Origin: Rhineura floridana
Lineage: Eukaryota; Chordata; Lepidosauria; Squamata; Rhineuridae
Length of the DNA: 64,000 nt
Direction of reading: 5' to 3'
Assembly (NCBI RefSeq): GCF_030035675.1
Contig: NC_084480.1
Coordinates: forward strand, 781,501 to 845,500
Position numbers and translations under genes: made by a program. Positions 55,101 to 64,000 of this stretch are shown here, in pieces (the stretch's first letter is position 1; every line of letters starts with the position of its first letter). The notes under the pieces are model-generated. The model saw only the letters and a program-made list of their open reading frames with translations. It did no database searches and was not told where the DNA came from.

Positions 55101-57989
55101 CTATGGATGTCTCATGCCTTACCTGGGAAAAGAGAAAAGAGGGTCCTTCAGGGCCAAAGGTCAGCATCCACTGCATAAAACAAACAAGTGTCATGGCTGC
55201 CCTCAAAGAACCCTGGGAGGTGCAGTGTTGTGAGGCTGTCAGAATTCCTTCTTGTTATCTTGTTTGGTCCTGAGCAGGAAGAGGGTGTCATAAGAGGGGG
55301 TGGGGGGTCTTGGGAGCTCACTGCAGGATTTCTAGAGCTACAGCATCCCCAGTGGATGGGCATCCAGCCTCTGTGGGGAGCTCCAGTGAGGGAGAGCCCC
55401 CCGCCCCCCCGGTCAAAGTGCTCTCACCATCCTGACCTCAAAGAAGAACCAACTGTTGCCCTCTTATGTGCGACAGCCTTCCAGGTCAATCGGGTATGCC
55501 CCCCCACCTGCCCAGTCTTCTCTTCTCCAGGCCACACATGCCCAGACCCTCCAATCTTTCCACACAGAGCTAGTTTTCCACCCCTCTGACCATCTTTGCT
55601 GCCTTCCTCGGGGCCTGTTCCAGTTTCTCTATGGCCTTTGCAATATGTGGCATCCAGAACTGGGCACAGGACTTCAGAGGAGTTTTTACTAGTTCAGAAC
55701 AAAATGGAACAATTTTTTTCTTGCGACTGATTAAGGTTCTATTAATGTTGTCTAAAATCGCATTAGCCTTTTTTGCAGCTGTGGCACACTGCTCACTCAC
55801 GTTCAGCTTGTGATCAACATCAATCCAGAGATGCTTTCCACATGTGCTGCTGCTGAGGCAGGCATGCCCCATCCTATACCTGTGCACTTGATTTTGTTTG
55901 TCTAAATGCAGAACTGTGCATATGTCTCTCTTGAGACTCGTTCTCTTTCTGTCTCTCTCTATCCACTCATGCACACTTACAGTTTCTACTGGGGCCAGGG
56001 TCCTTTCTCACATCTTGCCAACACATGAGGTGGGGGCTTGATTGCCTCAAGGAGCATCACCCCTGTGTCTCTGCCTAGCCTGGTGGCCCCCTCACCTGTC
56101 TCGATGGACTTCAGGGCTGCCTCTTTCTCCAGGTGGAAGAGCTCCTTGACATTCTTGCCGAAGTTCTCACGGTGCATCGCTTTAGCCACTGATACGAGCT
56201 CCGCCTTCTCAGCCGGCACAACAGGCCTCACGGTGTAGCCTGGGGACAGAGACATGAGCCCGTCCAAGGGCCCAAATTAGCTCAAGCAGAGAGGATCCCT
56301 TGGCTTTAAAGACAAATGGGTTGCACTGAGTGCTGGGCTGCGCTGATGAGTTTGTCATTCTGGCACCTGTTGTTTTATCGTAAGCCACCTTGAGTACCCT
56401 TCAGTGCAGAAAATCTAGGCAGCAATGATTTAATTTTTAATTAAAATTCATAAACAAATAGCCCGTCCCATGGCTCCATCAAGAGCTGAAAACAATATTC
56501 ACAAATATGCAAAACACCCGAGTTGTTGTTTCTTCCTCACTTCCCCCCTTCCTCTCCTTCTCCTTTTGTCTTTCTTTCTTCTATGCTAAAGAAAAAAATG
56601 TCTTCAAAATTCATCACGATTTCTTATTTCATCCCTGTCCTGCCACACCCCTACACACACACACCCCACACACACCTTGTGTGCCCCATGTGATGGATGG
56701 GGAGCCAGGGGATTCCCTCCCCTGGGTGACTTATAGACCCTCCCTCCACCAGGGCTCAAGGCAGGTAACATCTGGGTCAATGCATACACAGTGTCAGAAG
56801 AGAAAAGTTAAGCTCTGTAAGAAAAGTTATATGAGAGAAAGGATGGAAATACCTGCAAGTAATACCTGACTTAATATCCCCCACCCACCCACTCCACCTC
56901 CGCTCGGCTGGTGCTCTGACTCGAGCTTTGACGAAACTCAGAAAAACCTGAAGCAGAGGCCTCCAGAGATGGGGATCAGCCTCTCCCACCCACTGCCTCT
57001 AGTGTTTCACTAGAGAAGGCCGTCCCTGATCTTAGGACTTCTTCTCCTCGAGGTTCCCCTTTTTCCTTCGGAACTCTCCCCTACCTGACATCTAGCCATC
57101 CCTTGGGCCTTCCCCGCCTGCCCTACCGTCCTTCCCCCCAACTCCCTCACTTCTGTCCAGTGTCTAACTGGAAGGAGGCCCTTGTGGGACATGAAGGAGG
57201 AGGCCTGACGGTTCCATTTTGTCTCTGTGCCTGCGGTGTCTCTGTGGCAGCATTCCCCCACCTCTGCTGCAGGAAGGCTGCAGGGCCCAGCAGACCAGCT
57301 TCTGTGCCCCCTTCATCTGGCCCTTGCCACCAGCAGCTCAAGGGTGCCACGAGGGCACCAGGTGTTCTGCAGCCACATGCTGCTGTGCCCAAGCCCAACC
57401 CACCTCCTTGTCCCAGGCCCAGGCAACCCAACTCTCCTAAGGGGGAAAGCCGATTGCAAGGAGACCTACTCAGAGCTCCCTTCTTCACAACAGCCCCCTT
57501 CCTCTTGGCCCCCTTCTTCTGCACCCCCAGCTGACTACTCTGGGGGAGGATGCTGCTCAGGTCTGTCGTGGGCTCCTCGCTCTCCTGCTTGTCTTCCTCC
57601 TCCTCGAGGGGTTGCAGACCCTCCCGCGGCATCTTCCAGGAAAGAGGCGACGTGGAAGGCGAGGAGGCTGTGGAGGAGGAGGAGAGCTCCGAGCTCTCCA
57701 GAGGCTGGGAAGAAGACCTCTCGTCACTTGGGCTCTGCTCCTGCGGGACCAGCGACTCTGAGGTCTCCCACTCGGAAGGTGGGAGGGACGTCTCCTTGCC
57801 CTCCTCCTCCTCGCCTTCTTCCGGGGATGTAGACATGGGCAGGATCGTCTCCTCATCTTCGCCCTCGAAGGAAGTGGAGGTAGGCATGATAATCTCCTCC
57901 TCCACCTCTAGAGCTGTGGAAGAGGTCCTCAAAGCACCCTCCTGCTCCTCTGAGGATGGGGGCAAGTCTTCAGCGGGCTCCTCTTCCAT
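46110..57989 (-). CDS. FAM221B: FAM221B, Cys-rich FAM221-family protein
   Basis: Function is unknown; the family is defined by a Cys/His-rich region likely to bind zinc. Six coding exons join in frame: 57989-57470, 56239-56096, 53142-53032, 50876-50673, 49582-49463 and 46285-46110, giving 424 aa (human about 402). Residues 1-173 are acidic and Ser/Thr-rich (EEEPAEDLPPSSEEQEG) and probably disordered. The conserved part starts at about residue 175: YTVRPVVPAEKAELVSVAKA, YIGWRCPEYLWDCFRVGD, CFCGHLLKQHQ, CKCQGFMFIPSCPEEVGEFW, CRCKHTHEEH and CAACDRRWEEHETFFE. An acceptor ten bases before the ATG (GTTCCAG at 58000) implies an untranslated upstream exon that I could not place. All five coding introns are phase 1. 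No break was seen. Identity rests on recalled FAM221B sequence. Confidence 0.92.
46430..46506 (+). repeat. LINE tail with TAA microsatellite
   Basis: TCTTGGGAGGAAGGGCAGGA then AATAAAT is a LINE 3' end, extended by about nine TAA units (46478-46506). It lies in FAM221B intron 6, about 150 bp from the last exon. Confidence 0.6.
47515..49240 (-). mobile_element. L3-type LINE in FAM221B intron 6
   Basis: The minus strand carries a long L3-type copy: DKIKTDKATGPDGIHPRVLK, RDPRNYRPVSLMSVLGKLVE, QHGFGKGKSCLTNLLEF, LDFQKAFDKVPHQRSLSKL, a damaged RT core near 48540-48660, then SELAVTDQEQNLGVLVDSSV and the L3-type tail near 47530. It has at least two frame breaks, and the catalytic DD region reads KFADDINLFRV. 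The first half of ORF2 is missing. Confidence 0.85.
49725..49850 (+). repeat. tRNA-SINE fragment
   Basis: A B-box-like GTTCTAGGTTCAAGTCCCC followed by a body with GGGTTATTGTGAAGAAAC suggests a degraded tRNA-derived SINE in FAM221B intron 5. Confidence 0.4.
51120..52990 (+). mobile_element. Ty1/copia pol fossil, broken
   Basis: Plus-strand pieces show a copia integrase (DYLLTFIDDYS-like block near 51235, SPEQTGVAERMNKTMLEM-like block near 51465) and reverse transcriptase (AAAEELEALHKNKTW, LLIYIDDLLLAYE, DVTDYLGMQIERED, PTPMEDHNNQPWED). LTRs and gag are absent. It is broken in many places and is an old copy. It lies in FAM221B intron 4 and ends about 40 bp from the exon 4 splice donor. Confidence 0.85.
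55475..55985 (-). mobile_element. Old CR1 fragment
   Basis: The minus strand reads CTVLHLDKQNQVHRYRMGHA, LWIDVDHKLNVSEQCATAAK, SELVKTPLKSCAQFWMPHI, matching the CR1 region after the catalytic box but far more diverged than the copies at 6-9 kb and 37-42 kb. It lies in FAM221B intron 3. Confidence 0.75.
56380..56465 (+). repeat. Short LINE 3' tail
   Basis: TAAGCCACCTTGAGTACCCT followed by an AT-rich end resembles an L2-type tail; it lies in FAM221B intron 2 (between coding exons 1 and 2 of this list). Confidence 0.4.
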
Positions 57990-58329
57990 GCTGGCTGTTC
58001 TGGAACACAAACAATCCCAGTTCAGAAGGCAGAACAGAGCCTGGGCTGACCTGCATTCCCAGGAGACAGCAAAGGACAGGACGGCGGGATGTTGTCCATC
58101 ACTAGGCAACTGTGCCGGAGATCGTGCAGGAAGCCAGCCGCAAAGCAGCTGGGCCCCAGCCAGGCAGGCAGGAAGCAGTTACCAGGACAGAGCTGGGAAG
58201 GGCAGAATCCACAGAGAGAGATCTCTCACGCCCAGAGGAAGCTGGCCCGAAGACAAGAGCACAGGCAGGGCCTTATCTTTGCTGGCCTGGCCTTCTCTGC
58301 TCTGACTGGGAGCAGCTCTCCATGGCCTC

Positions 58330-58490
58330 TGATGGCAGTGGGGAGGTGGGCTGGGGTCTGTCCCACCTTCAGTACTGGAGATCCTTTTCAGTGGAGGTGC
58401 TGCTGAGATCTGAACCTCAGACCTTGTTCATAGAAAGCATATGCCACTGGGCTATGCCCCTTCTCCTCCCCCCCCGCTAAGCCCTGGCAA
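58330..58490 (-). mobile_element. tRNA-derived SINE, reverse
   Basis: AGATCTGAACCTCAGACCTT and CATATGCCACTGGGCTATGC on the plus strand are the reverse of a SINE B box and A box (compare CTCAGTGGCAGAACAT at 13350). It lies upstream of the FAM221B start. Confidence 0.6.
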
Positions 58491-59084
58491 ACAGGCAGGG
58501 TGGCTATAAAAAGCCAGTCCCATGGATCATCCAGCGGGATGGGCACAGAGTGTGGCCAGACGGGCTAGTCAATTGAGGGGCAGTGGGGTTGGTGGGGAGC
58601 AGGAATGCTGGCCCCTTACCAGGGATGGCCGCTCTCCTCCCTCTGCTGGGCCACACCAGCTGTAGCCAGAGAGCCCTGATCCCTGGCCACAGGGAAGAAG
58701 CATTTCCATGACAACAGAGGCCTTGTTTATTGGCACAGCAGCCACCTGGGTTCTGTTTCTGCACCAGAGCTGGGGGGGGGGGCAGGGGGTACCTGGCACT
58801 GCCATATGGGTGCTAATGCTCTGTTTGGTGCACAGCCACCCACTCCCCCTGTTTCTTTTCCCTAATTAATCCCTTCCTTGCTAGAGACCCACACATCTGG
58901 GCCCCTTAGCAACCTTGCCCATCCAGGTGATGTGCGTGAACTCCTGAATCTCAGCATGAGATCACCCAGTTTGCACCACAGTCCAGAGGTGACTCATTCA
59001 GCTTTTCCCCCTAGCTATAGGTAAGACACAGTTCAAGGTGGTATAAGGACAGAGACTGGAGGAAGTGAGCGGGGGAAAGAGCTT
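58491..59084. other. Upstream of FAM221B, no gene seen
   Basis: The untranslated first exon and promoter of FAM221B should lie upstream of 58000, but nothing marks them: no CpG island and no clear TATA box. Confidence 0.35.
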
Positions 59085-59415
59085 CCCAAAGTGCGGCCCA
59101 TGAGCTTCCTTCAGGTGGCCCACAGCATGTCCCCATGAAACATTGTTTAATAAATATTCATATGGATGCTTCTTTTATTCGTTATGTTTTATTTTGTCGG
59201 ATTGCCATTTGAATTCCATGGAATGCAAATTGTAATATCATAAAATACAATATTAGAAATAAAAGAAGCGATGAAAATTCAATTAAAAATCATGCAGCTT
59301 CCAGCACAACTCATCGCAAGTGCTATAACAGGCAGAAAAATCATTAAGCAGTTCACCAAAAACACCCACAATTTTCAAGTCCATGGGGGGGGGTAAAGTT
59401 TGGGAACCATTGCCC
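59085..59415. mobile_element. hAT-like MITE, degraded
   Basis: The ends GCTTCCCAAAGTGCGGCCCA and TAAAGTTTGGGAACCATTG form an imperfect inverted pair of the CAGNGGTTCCCAAA type seen in hAT elements. The interior is AT-rich and noncoding. Confidence 0.5.
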
Positions 59416-59504
59416 GCCTAGAAGATGAAGCCGCAGCTACCACCACCTGGAGCAATCTGAAAACATGGCTTACTTGGGATCCGAGCGTCACTTTCTTCAC
59501 AGTG

Positions 59505-60050
59505 TTCTGGGATGGACTGCCTTCCGGTCGATCCCGACTTATGGCGACCCTATGAATAGGGATTTCATGGTAAGCGGTATTCAGAGGGGGTTCACCATTG
59601 CCTCCCTCTGAGGCTAGTCCTCCCCAGCTGGCTAGGGCCTGCTCAGCTTGCCACAGCTGCACAAGCCAGCCCCTTCCTTGTCCGCAACTGCCAGCTGGGG
59701 GGCAACTGGGCTCCTTGGGACTATGCCGCTTGCCTACTGCTGCACAGGTGGCAGGGCACGTCACCCCTGAGGCACTCCCTGTGGGGGTGATCTTTAGCTG
59801 GCCCTTGACGCCCAGGAGACACGAGCGGGGATTTGAACTCACAGACTCTGGACTCCCAGCCAGGCTCTCCTCCCCACTGTCAGGGTTCAAATCCCCACAC
59901 AGCCATGAAGCTCACGGGGTGACCTTGGGTCAGTCAGTGCCTCTCAGCCTCAGAGGAAGGCACCTCTGAATACTGCTCACCGTGAAAACCCTATTCATAG
60001 GGTCGCCATCAGTCAGGATCAACTTGAAGGCAGTCCATTTCATATTTTCT
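59505..60050. mobile_element. Two opposed Bov-B-tailed SINEs
   Basis: At 59509-59880 the minus strand holds a SINE: tail GATCCCGACTTATGGCGACC near 59530 and tRNA head GATTTGAACTCACAG near 59832. At 59880-60050 the plus strand holds a second one: TCAAATCCCCACACAGCCAT, then GGGTCGCCATCAGTCAGGAT near 60000. They meet head to head. The first has a longer middle than the copy at 24570. Confidence 0.7.
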
Positions 60051-61384
60051 CCACCATCCGTCCCTTATCATTTGCAATTTTTTTAAAAAAGCATCACCCC
60101 GAAGAGTTTAACCAAGATATGATCACCTAAATCCTTCCCCCTCCCTTGCAATGACTAATCAAACAGTTTCCAATAGATTGAAAGGCTGTTACCAGCAGAA
60201 TCCAAAACATATGTTAACCTCTTTTATCTTCTCATCTAGACAGCAGAATAAGATTTTTCTAAAGTCATTTTGCAAACATTTTTTTATACAAACTGTTCTC
60301 AGCTGACACCATCTTAAAACATTTAACACCCTTTCACTGGCAAGAGGATGGATTTGCAGTCTTTGTTTTTATGCTAATTTTCAAGCCTAACTCAGTCCTA
60401 AGAGGTGATGCTTTTCACTTGCTAGCTAGGAATCTTTGGTCTCTCTTACCACGAACTTTCCTGTGGAGTCCTCCTCCCTTCCCTCTATCGCTTTTTATTG
60501 CTGGAGAGCCATCCACCAGCGAACCCCAGCTTTCCAGAATGAGGAAAGGTACCCCTCCTTCCCTCTTCCATTTTCAAGCCTCAGCAGGTCTCTCTTTCTT
60601 GGGGAGACCTGCTCTCTTTATCCCCCTTGCCGTATCCCCAGAGACTTCCAATTTCTTGCTTCTAATTCTTGCCTTGGCGCTTTTCCCAAAGCCCCACATC
60701 ACTTCCCAAATCTCCATTATTCCTTTCCTCTTCTGGAACTACCTTCACCCCTTCAGCCAACACCTCCCTCCCCCCCTCTACCTGACCACATTCAAGTGTT
60801 TTTGTGTATCTAGGAATGCTTTTTAAGAATTAGTATCTGTTTAAGGTCTAACTCAGCCTCATATAAATAATTATTGACTTTGTTTAAATGTGTTAATTCC
60901 CTTTTTAGACAATATGCTAGTTCTCTCTTGATACAATAAATTTACTTTTGTTTTATCTTTGTGTCAATGTTAATTCTTCAGGTGCCAAACTCTAAAGTGC
61001 AAGTTTCAGTGTCAAAAGATCCCAAGAACTGAGTGTCAGACTGTATGTGAGAATCACAAGCCTGCATGCAAACTGCACTCTTCATAACAACAGGACTTTA
61101 AGAGTCTGGCAAGCACACTTCTGTGGTCAGTAGCATATTAAGCAACCAGATGCACATGCATTGAAGGTAAACACCAGCACTGTCTTCTTTGCCTCTTTGC
61201 CCCAAGAGCAGTGCAGGTCTGGTCCCTCTCATCCACTCCTCCCTGCCCAGGCCACTGCTGCTGTCCCCGGTGGCCCAGCTGACAGAAAAGGCAAAAATGG
61301 CAATCCTCCCTCAGGGGTCACACCCATCAGGTGATGTGCAATTGTTTAGGTCATCACCATGAAGATGTGACACAGACTGCTCAT
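60051..61384. other. AT-rich intergenic, no gene seen
   Basis: Open frames at 60371-60826 lack domains and have no splice or start context. No repeat was recognised with confidence. Confidence 0.45.
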
Positions 61385-62587
61385 TCTGGGAACTACAGAC
61401 CGGTCAGCCTGACATCAATCCCTGGGAAAATTATGGAACAGATTATAAAGTGGTCAATCTGTAAGCACCTAGAAAACAATGCAGTGATTACTAGAAGCCA
61501 ACATGGATTTATGAAGAACAAATCCTGCCAAACCAATGTTATCTCATTTTTTGATCGGGTAACCTCCCTGGTAGACTGTGGGAATGCTGTAGACATAATC
61601 TATCTCAGCTTCAGCAAAGCTTTTGACAAAGTGCCCCATGACATTCTGATTAGCAAGGCAGCTAAATGTGGGCCTGATGGAACAACTATCAGGTAGATCC
61701 ACAGTTGGCTCCAGAATCATACTCAAAGGGTGTTTATCAATGGTTCTGTCTCAAACTGGGGGAAGGTAACAAGCAGGGTACCACAGGGCTCAGTCCTGGG
61801 CCCAGTGCTTTTCAACATTTTTATTAATGACTTGGATGAAGAGGTGCAGGGAATACTTATCAAATTTGCAGATGATAAAAATTGGGAGGTATAGCTAACA
61901 CCCTGGAAGACAGAAACAAAATTCAAAGGGATCTTGACAGGCTGGAGCATTGCGCTGAAAACAACAGGATGAAATTTAACAGGGATAAGTGCAACGTTCT
62001 GTACCTAGGGAAAAAAACCCAAACGCACAGTTATAAGATGGTGGATACTTGGCTCAGCAATGCTACATACAAGAAAGATCTTGGGATTGTTGTTGATCAC
62101 AAGCTGAAAATGAGCCAACAGTGTGATATGACTGCAAACAAGGCAAATGCTATTTTACGCTGCATTAACAGAAATATAGTTTCCAAATCGTGTGAAGTAT
62201 TGGTTCCCCTCTGTTCAGCATTGGTTAGGCCTCATCTTGAGTACTGGGTTGAGTTCTGGACACCACACTTTAAGAAGGATGTAGACAAACTGGAACAGGT
62301 TCAGAGGAGGGCAACAAAGATGATCAGAGAACTGGAAACAAAGCCCTATGAGGAGAGACTGAAAGAACTGGGCATGTTTAGCCTGGAGAAGAGAAGACTG
62401 AGGGGAGATATGATAGCACTGTTCAAGTACATGAAAGGTTGTCACACACAGGAGGGCCGGGATCTCTTCTGGATCCTCCCAGAGTGCAGGACATGGAATA
62501 ATGGGCTCAAGTTACAGGAAGCCAGATTTCGACTGGACATCAGGAAACACTTCCTAACTGTTAGAGCTATACAACAATGGAACCAAT
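61385..62587 (+). mobile_element. Old CR1 LINE, cut by a copia LTR
   Basis: The plus strand encodes [77 protein letters not shown], then (after a frame shift near 61880) LEDRNKIQRDLDRLEHCAEN and RPHLEYWVEFWTPHFKKDVD. The C-terminus stops at QQWNQL, where the copia LTR begins at 62588. It is clearly more diverged than the 37-42 kb copies. Confidence 0.85.
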
Positions 62588-63060
62588 TGTTGGAGTATGT
62601 GGTTCAACTCCAACTTGTGGGCTGAGGCTGCATGGGGTTAAAAAGGGTAGCTAGAGAGGAGACCTCCTGATTGCTAGGCTAATACCTGTCTTTTGATCTC
62701 CTGCTGACTCGCCCTTCCTGTTAAACTGATACGCAAAGGATGTTGACCACATCTCCTTCACTCCTTCCTCCTCCTTCTTTCTCTTGAGAGGGAGAGCAGA
62801 CATATTTGTCTCTCCCTCTCCTCCAAGCATGACGGCAAACACTAGGCTTAGGGTTTGCATCTCCAACTTAGCTAGTTAGCTGGATGTAGGACTCTTTCCT
62901 ATCAAGTATGTACTTCCAGAATAAAGTAGTTATTTCTTATTTTAAAGCTTAAAGTCTCTGTCTGACTAATTTGCAGGGAAGGTATAATCTTTAGCAAAGA
63001 TTCAAACACACCTAAAGGCTCACTCAGTCTCTCCATTCCCAGTTTCGCCACTCTCCGACA
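62588..63060 (+). repeat. Copia LTR, complete
   Basis: The LTR is 473 bp, from TGTTGGAGTATGTGGTTCAA to CTCTCCGACA, with an AATAAAG signal near 62920. It shares its blocks with the LTR at 3307-3794. Confidence 0.85.
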
Positions 63061-63225
63061 GGTTATGGGCCCCAGCCATGCAAAAGGAGATCTGAGTAAT
63101 TAAAGGAGCTTTTGTGTTGCGAATCAAGGAAGCTTAGTAAAGACCTTCAGAGTTTTGTCAGTAAAGAGTTAAGTCTTTTTCTTAAGGATGGCTACAATGG
63201 AACATTGGCTATACTCCCAGGCATT

Positions 63226-63400
63226 TTAATGTTTAATGTTTAATGTTTTCATGTTTAACGTTGTTAGTTAACTTGCTGTTATGTGTTATTGATTTTATTA
63301 TACTATTGTATTTTAATCCTGTTTGTACACCGCCCAGAGAGCTATTAGCTATGGGCGGTCTAAAAATGAAATGAAATAAATAAATAATAAATAATAAACA
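63226..63400 (+). mobile_element. L2-like tail nested in copia leader
   Basis: The segment contains TTTGTACACCGCCCAGAGAG and GCTATGGGCGGTCTAAAAAT and ends in AATAAATAATAAATAATAAA. It is the same 3' tail family as the insert at 7521-7696, and lies between the primer-binding site and gag. Confidence 0.7.
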
Positions 63401-64000
63401 ACAGCTAAGCCTCGACACACTGTCACCTGGAAACTGGAAGCTGTGGTAGTTTCGGATGGGATCTCACTTAAAGCAACAGAAGCTAATGGAAGTGATCAAA
63501 GACCCGGAACCGGGACCAGAAGCCTCGCAGGAAGCAAGGAGAGTTCGGACCCAGAAAGATGAAGAGCTCAGGATCTCATAGTGAAGTGCGTGAGTAACTC
63601 ACAAACCCTTTGATCATTAACTGTAAAAATGCCAGAGAAATGTGAATTACACTGGAGTCTAACCACCAGCCAAAAAGCCAAGGGCATTTAATTTCAATGT
63701 TACAAAGTCTTATTAATTTGCAAATGAGGGATGATTCATTTGAAGAACACCTCACTAAATTTATGGTGTTAAATCAGGGAATCGAAGAAGCCGGCACCAA
63801 ACTGGACCAGCTCACGCAGATTGCTTTGTTTCTAGATTCCCTCCGAAAATCAATGAATACTTTCTGCCTCATATTGCAACAACAGCAAAAGACTCTAAAT
63901 GAAATTATATCAGAAGTCAGAAAGCAATTCTTTCAGCAAAGCGAAAGAGATGCTGCAGGAAAGGACAGCGTTTCCTCTTTCCTTAGTACACAGACTTCTG

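Larger units (their letters stand above)
62588..64000 (+). mobile_element. Ty1/copia element, 5' end, runs off window
   Basis: The parts in order are: LTR 62588-63060; primer-binding site GGTTATGGGCCCCAGCCATG at 63061, nearly the Drosophila copia site; an L2-type tail inserted at about 63226-63400; then a gag-like frame from about 63720 (EEHLTKFMVLNQGIEEAG, ALFLDSLRKSMNTF). The gag layout fits copia-type Gag. It inserted into an older CR1. Whether the rest is whole cannot be seen; the visible part has at least one foreign insertion, so it is treated as a fossil. Confidence 0.85.

Noticed and set aside
57550-58305. Plus-strand Ser- and Glu-rich frame of 251 codons
   Set aside because: It is the antisense shadow of the acidic first coding exon of FAM221B.

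Overview
The window is vertebrate nuclear DNA, most likely from a squamate reptile (lizard or snake). It has split genes with GT-AG introns, CpG-rich promoters, many CR1, L3 and L2 LINE copies, tRNA-derived SINEs with a Bov-B-like 3' tail, and Ty1/copia fossils. The species call is inference from repeat content; the vertebrate call is firm.

Three host genes are supported, all on the minus strand. HINT2 (CDS 19569 down to 15313, five exons, 164 aa) is a mitochondrial histidine-triad hydrolase. TAF1C (CDS 34086 down to 23180, fourteen exons, 920 aa) is the RNA polymerase I selectivity-factor SL1 subunit. FAM221B (CDS 57989 down to 46110, six coding exons, 424 aa) is a Cys-rich protein of unknown role. 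Every exon junction was read by eye; all have GT/AG ends, the phases agree, and the summed lengths divide by three. In human, HINT2 and FAM221B are close neighbours on 9p13.3, while TAF1C is on 16q24.1, so TAF1C lying between them here is a synteny difference.

Layout: 1-1298 L2-like LINE pieces; 1299-5181 a cluster of copia-type LTRs with odd GC-rich internal DNA; 6371-9026 CR1 with a nested LINE tail; 9027-15257 intergenic with an orphan CpG-rich block; 15258-19600 HINT2; 19824-22840 LINE remnants; 22950-34090 TAF1C with a CpG promoter that may be bidirectional; 34300-46045 intergenic filled by a hAT-like transposon, an L2, a nearly intact CR1 and an inverted second CR1; 46045-58000 FAM221B, with L3, copia and CR1 fossils in its introns; 58000-62587 SINEs, a hAT-like element and an old CR1; 62588-64000 the 5' end of a copia element that runs off the window.

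The host genes are unrelated in function (mitochondrial nucleotide hydrolysis, rRNA transcription, unknown). Nothing suggests an operon-like system; the window is mainly informative for synteny and transposon history. Coordinates were counted by hand and some may be off by one or two bases.
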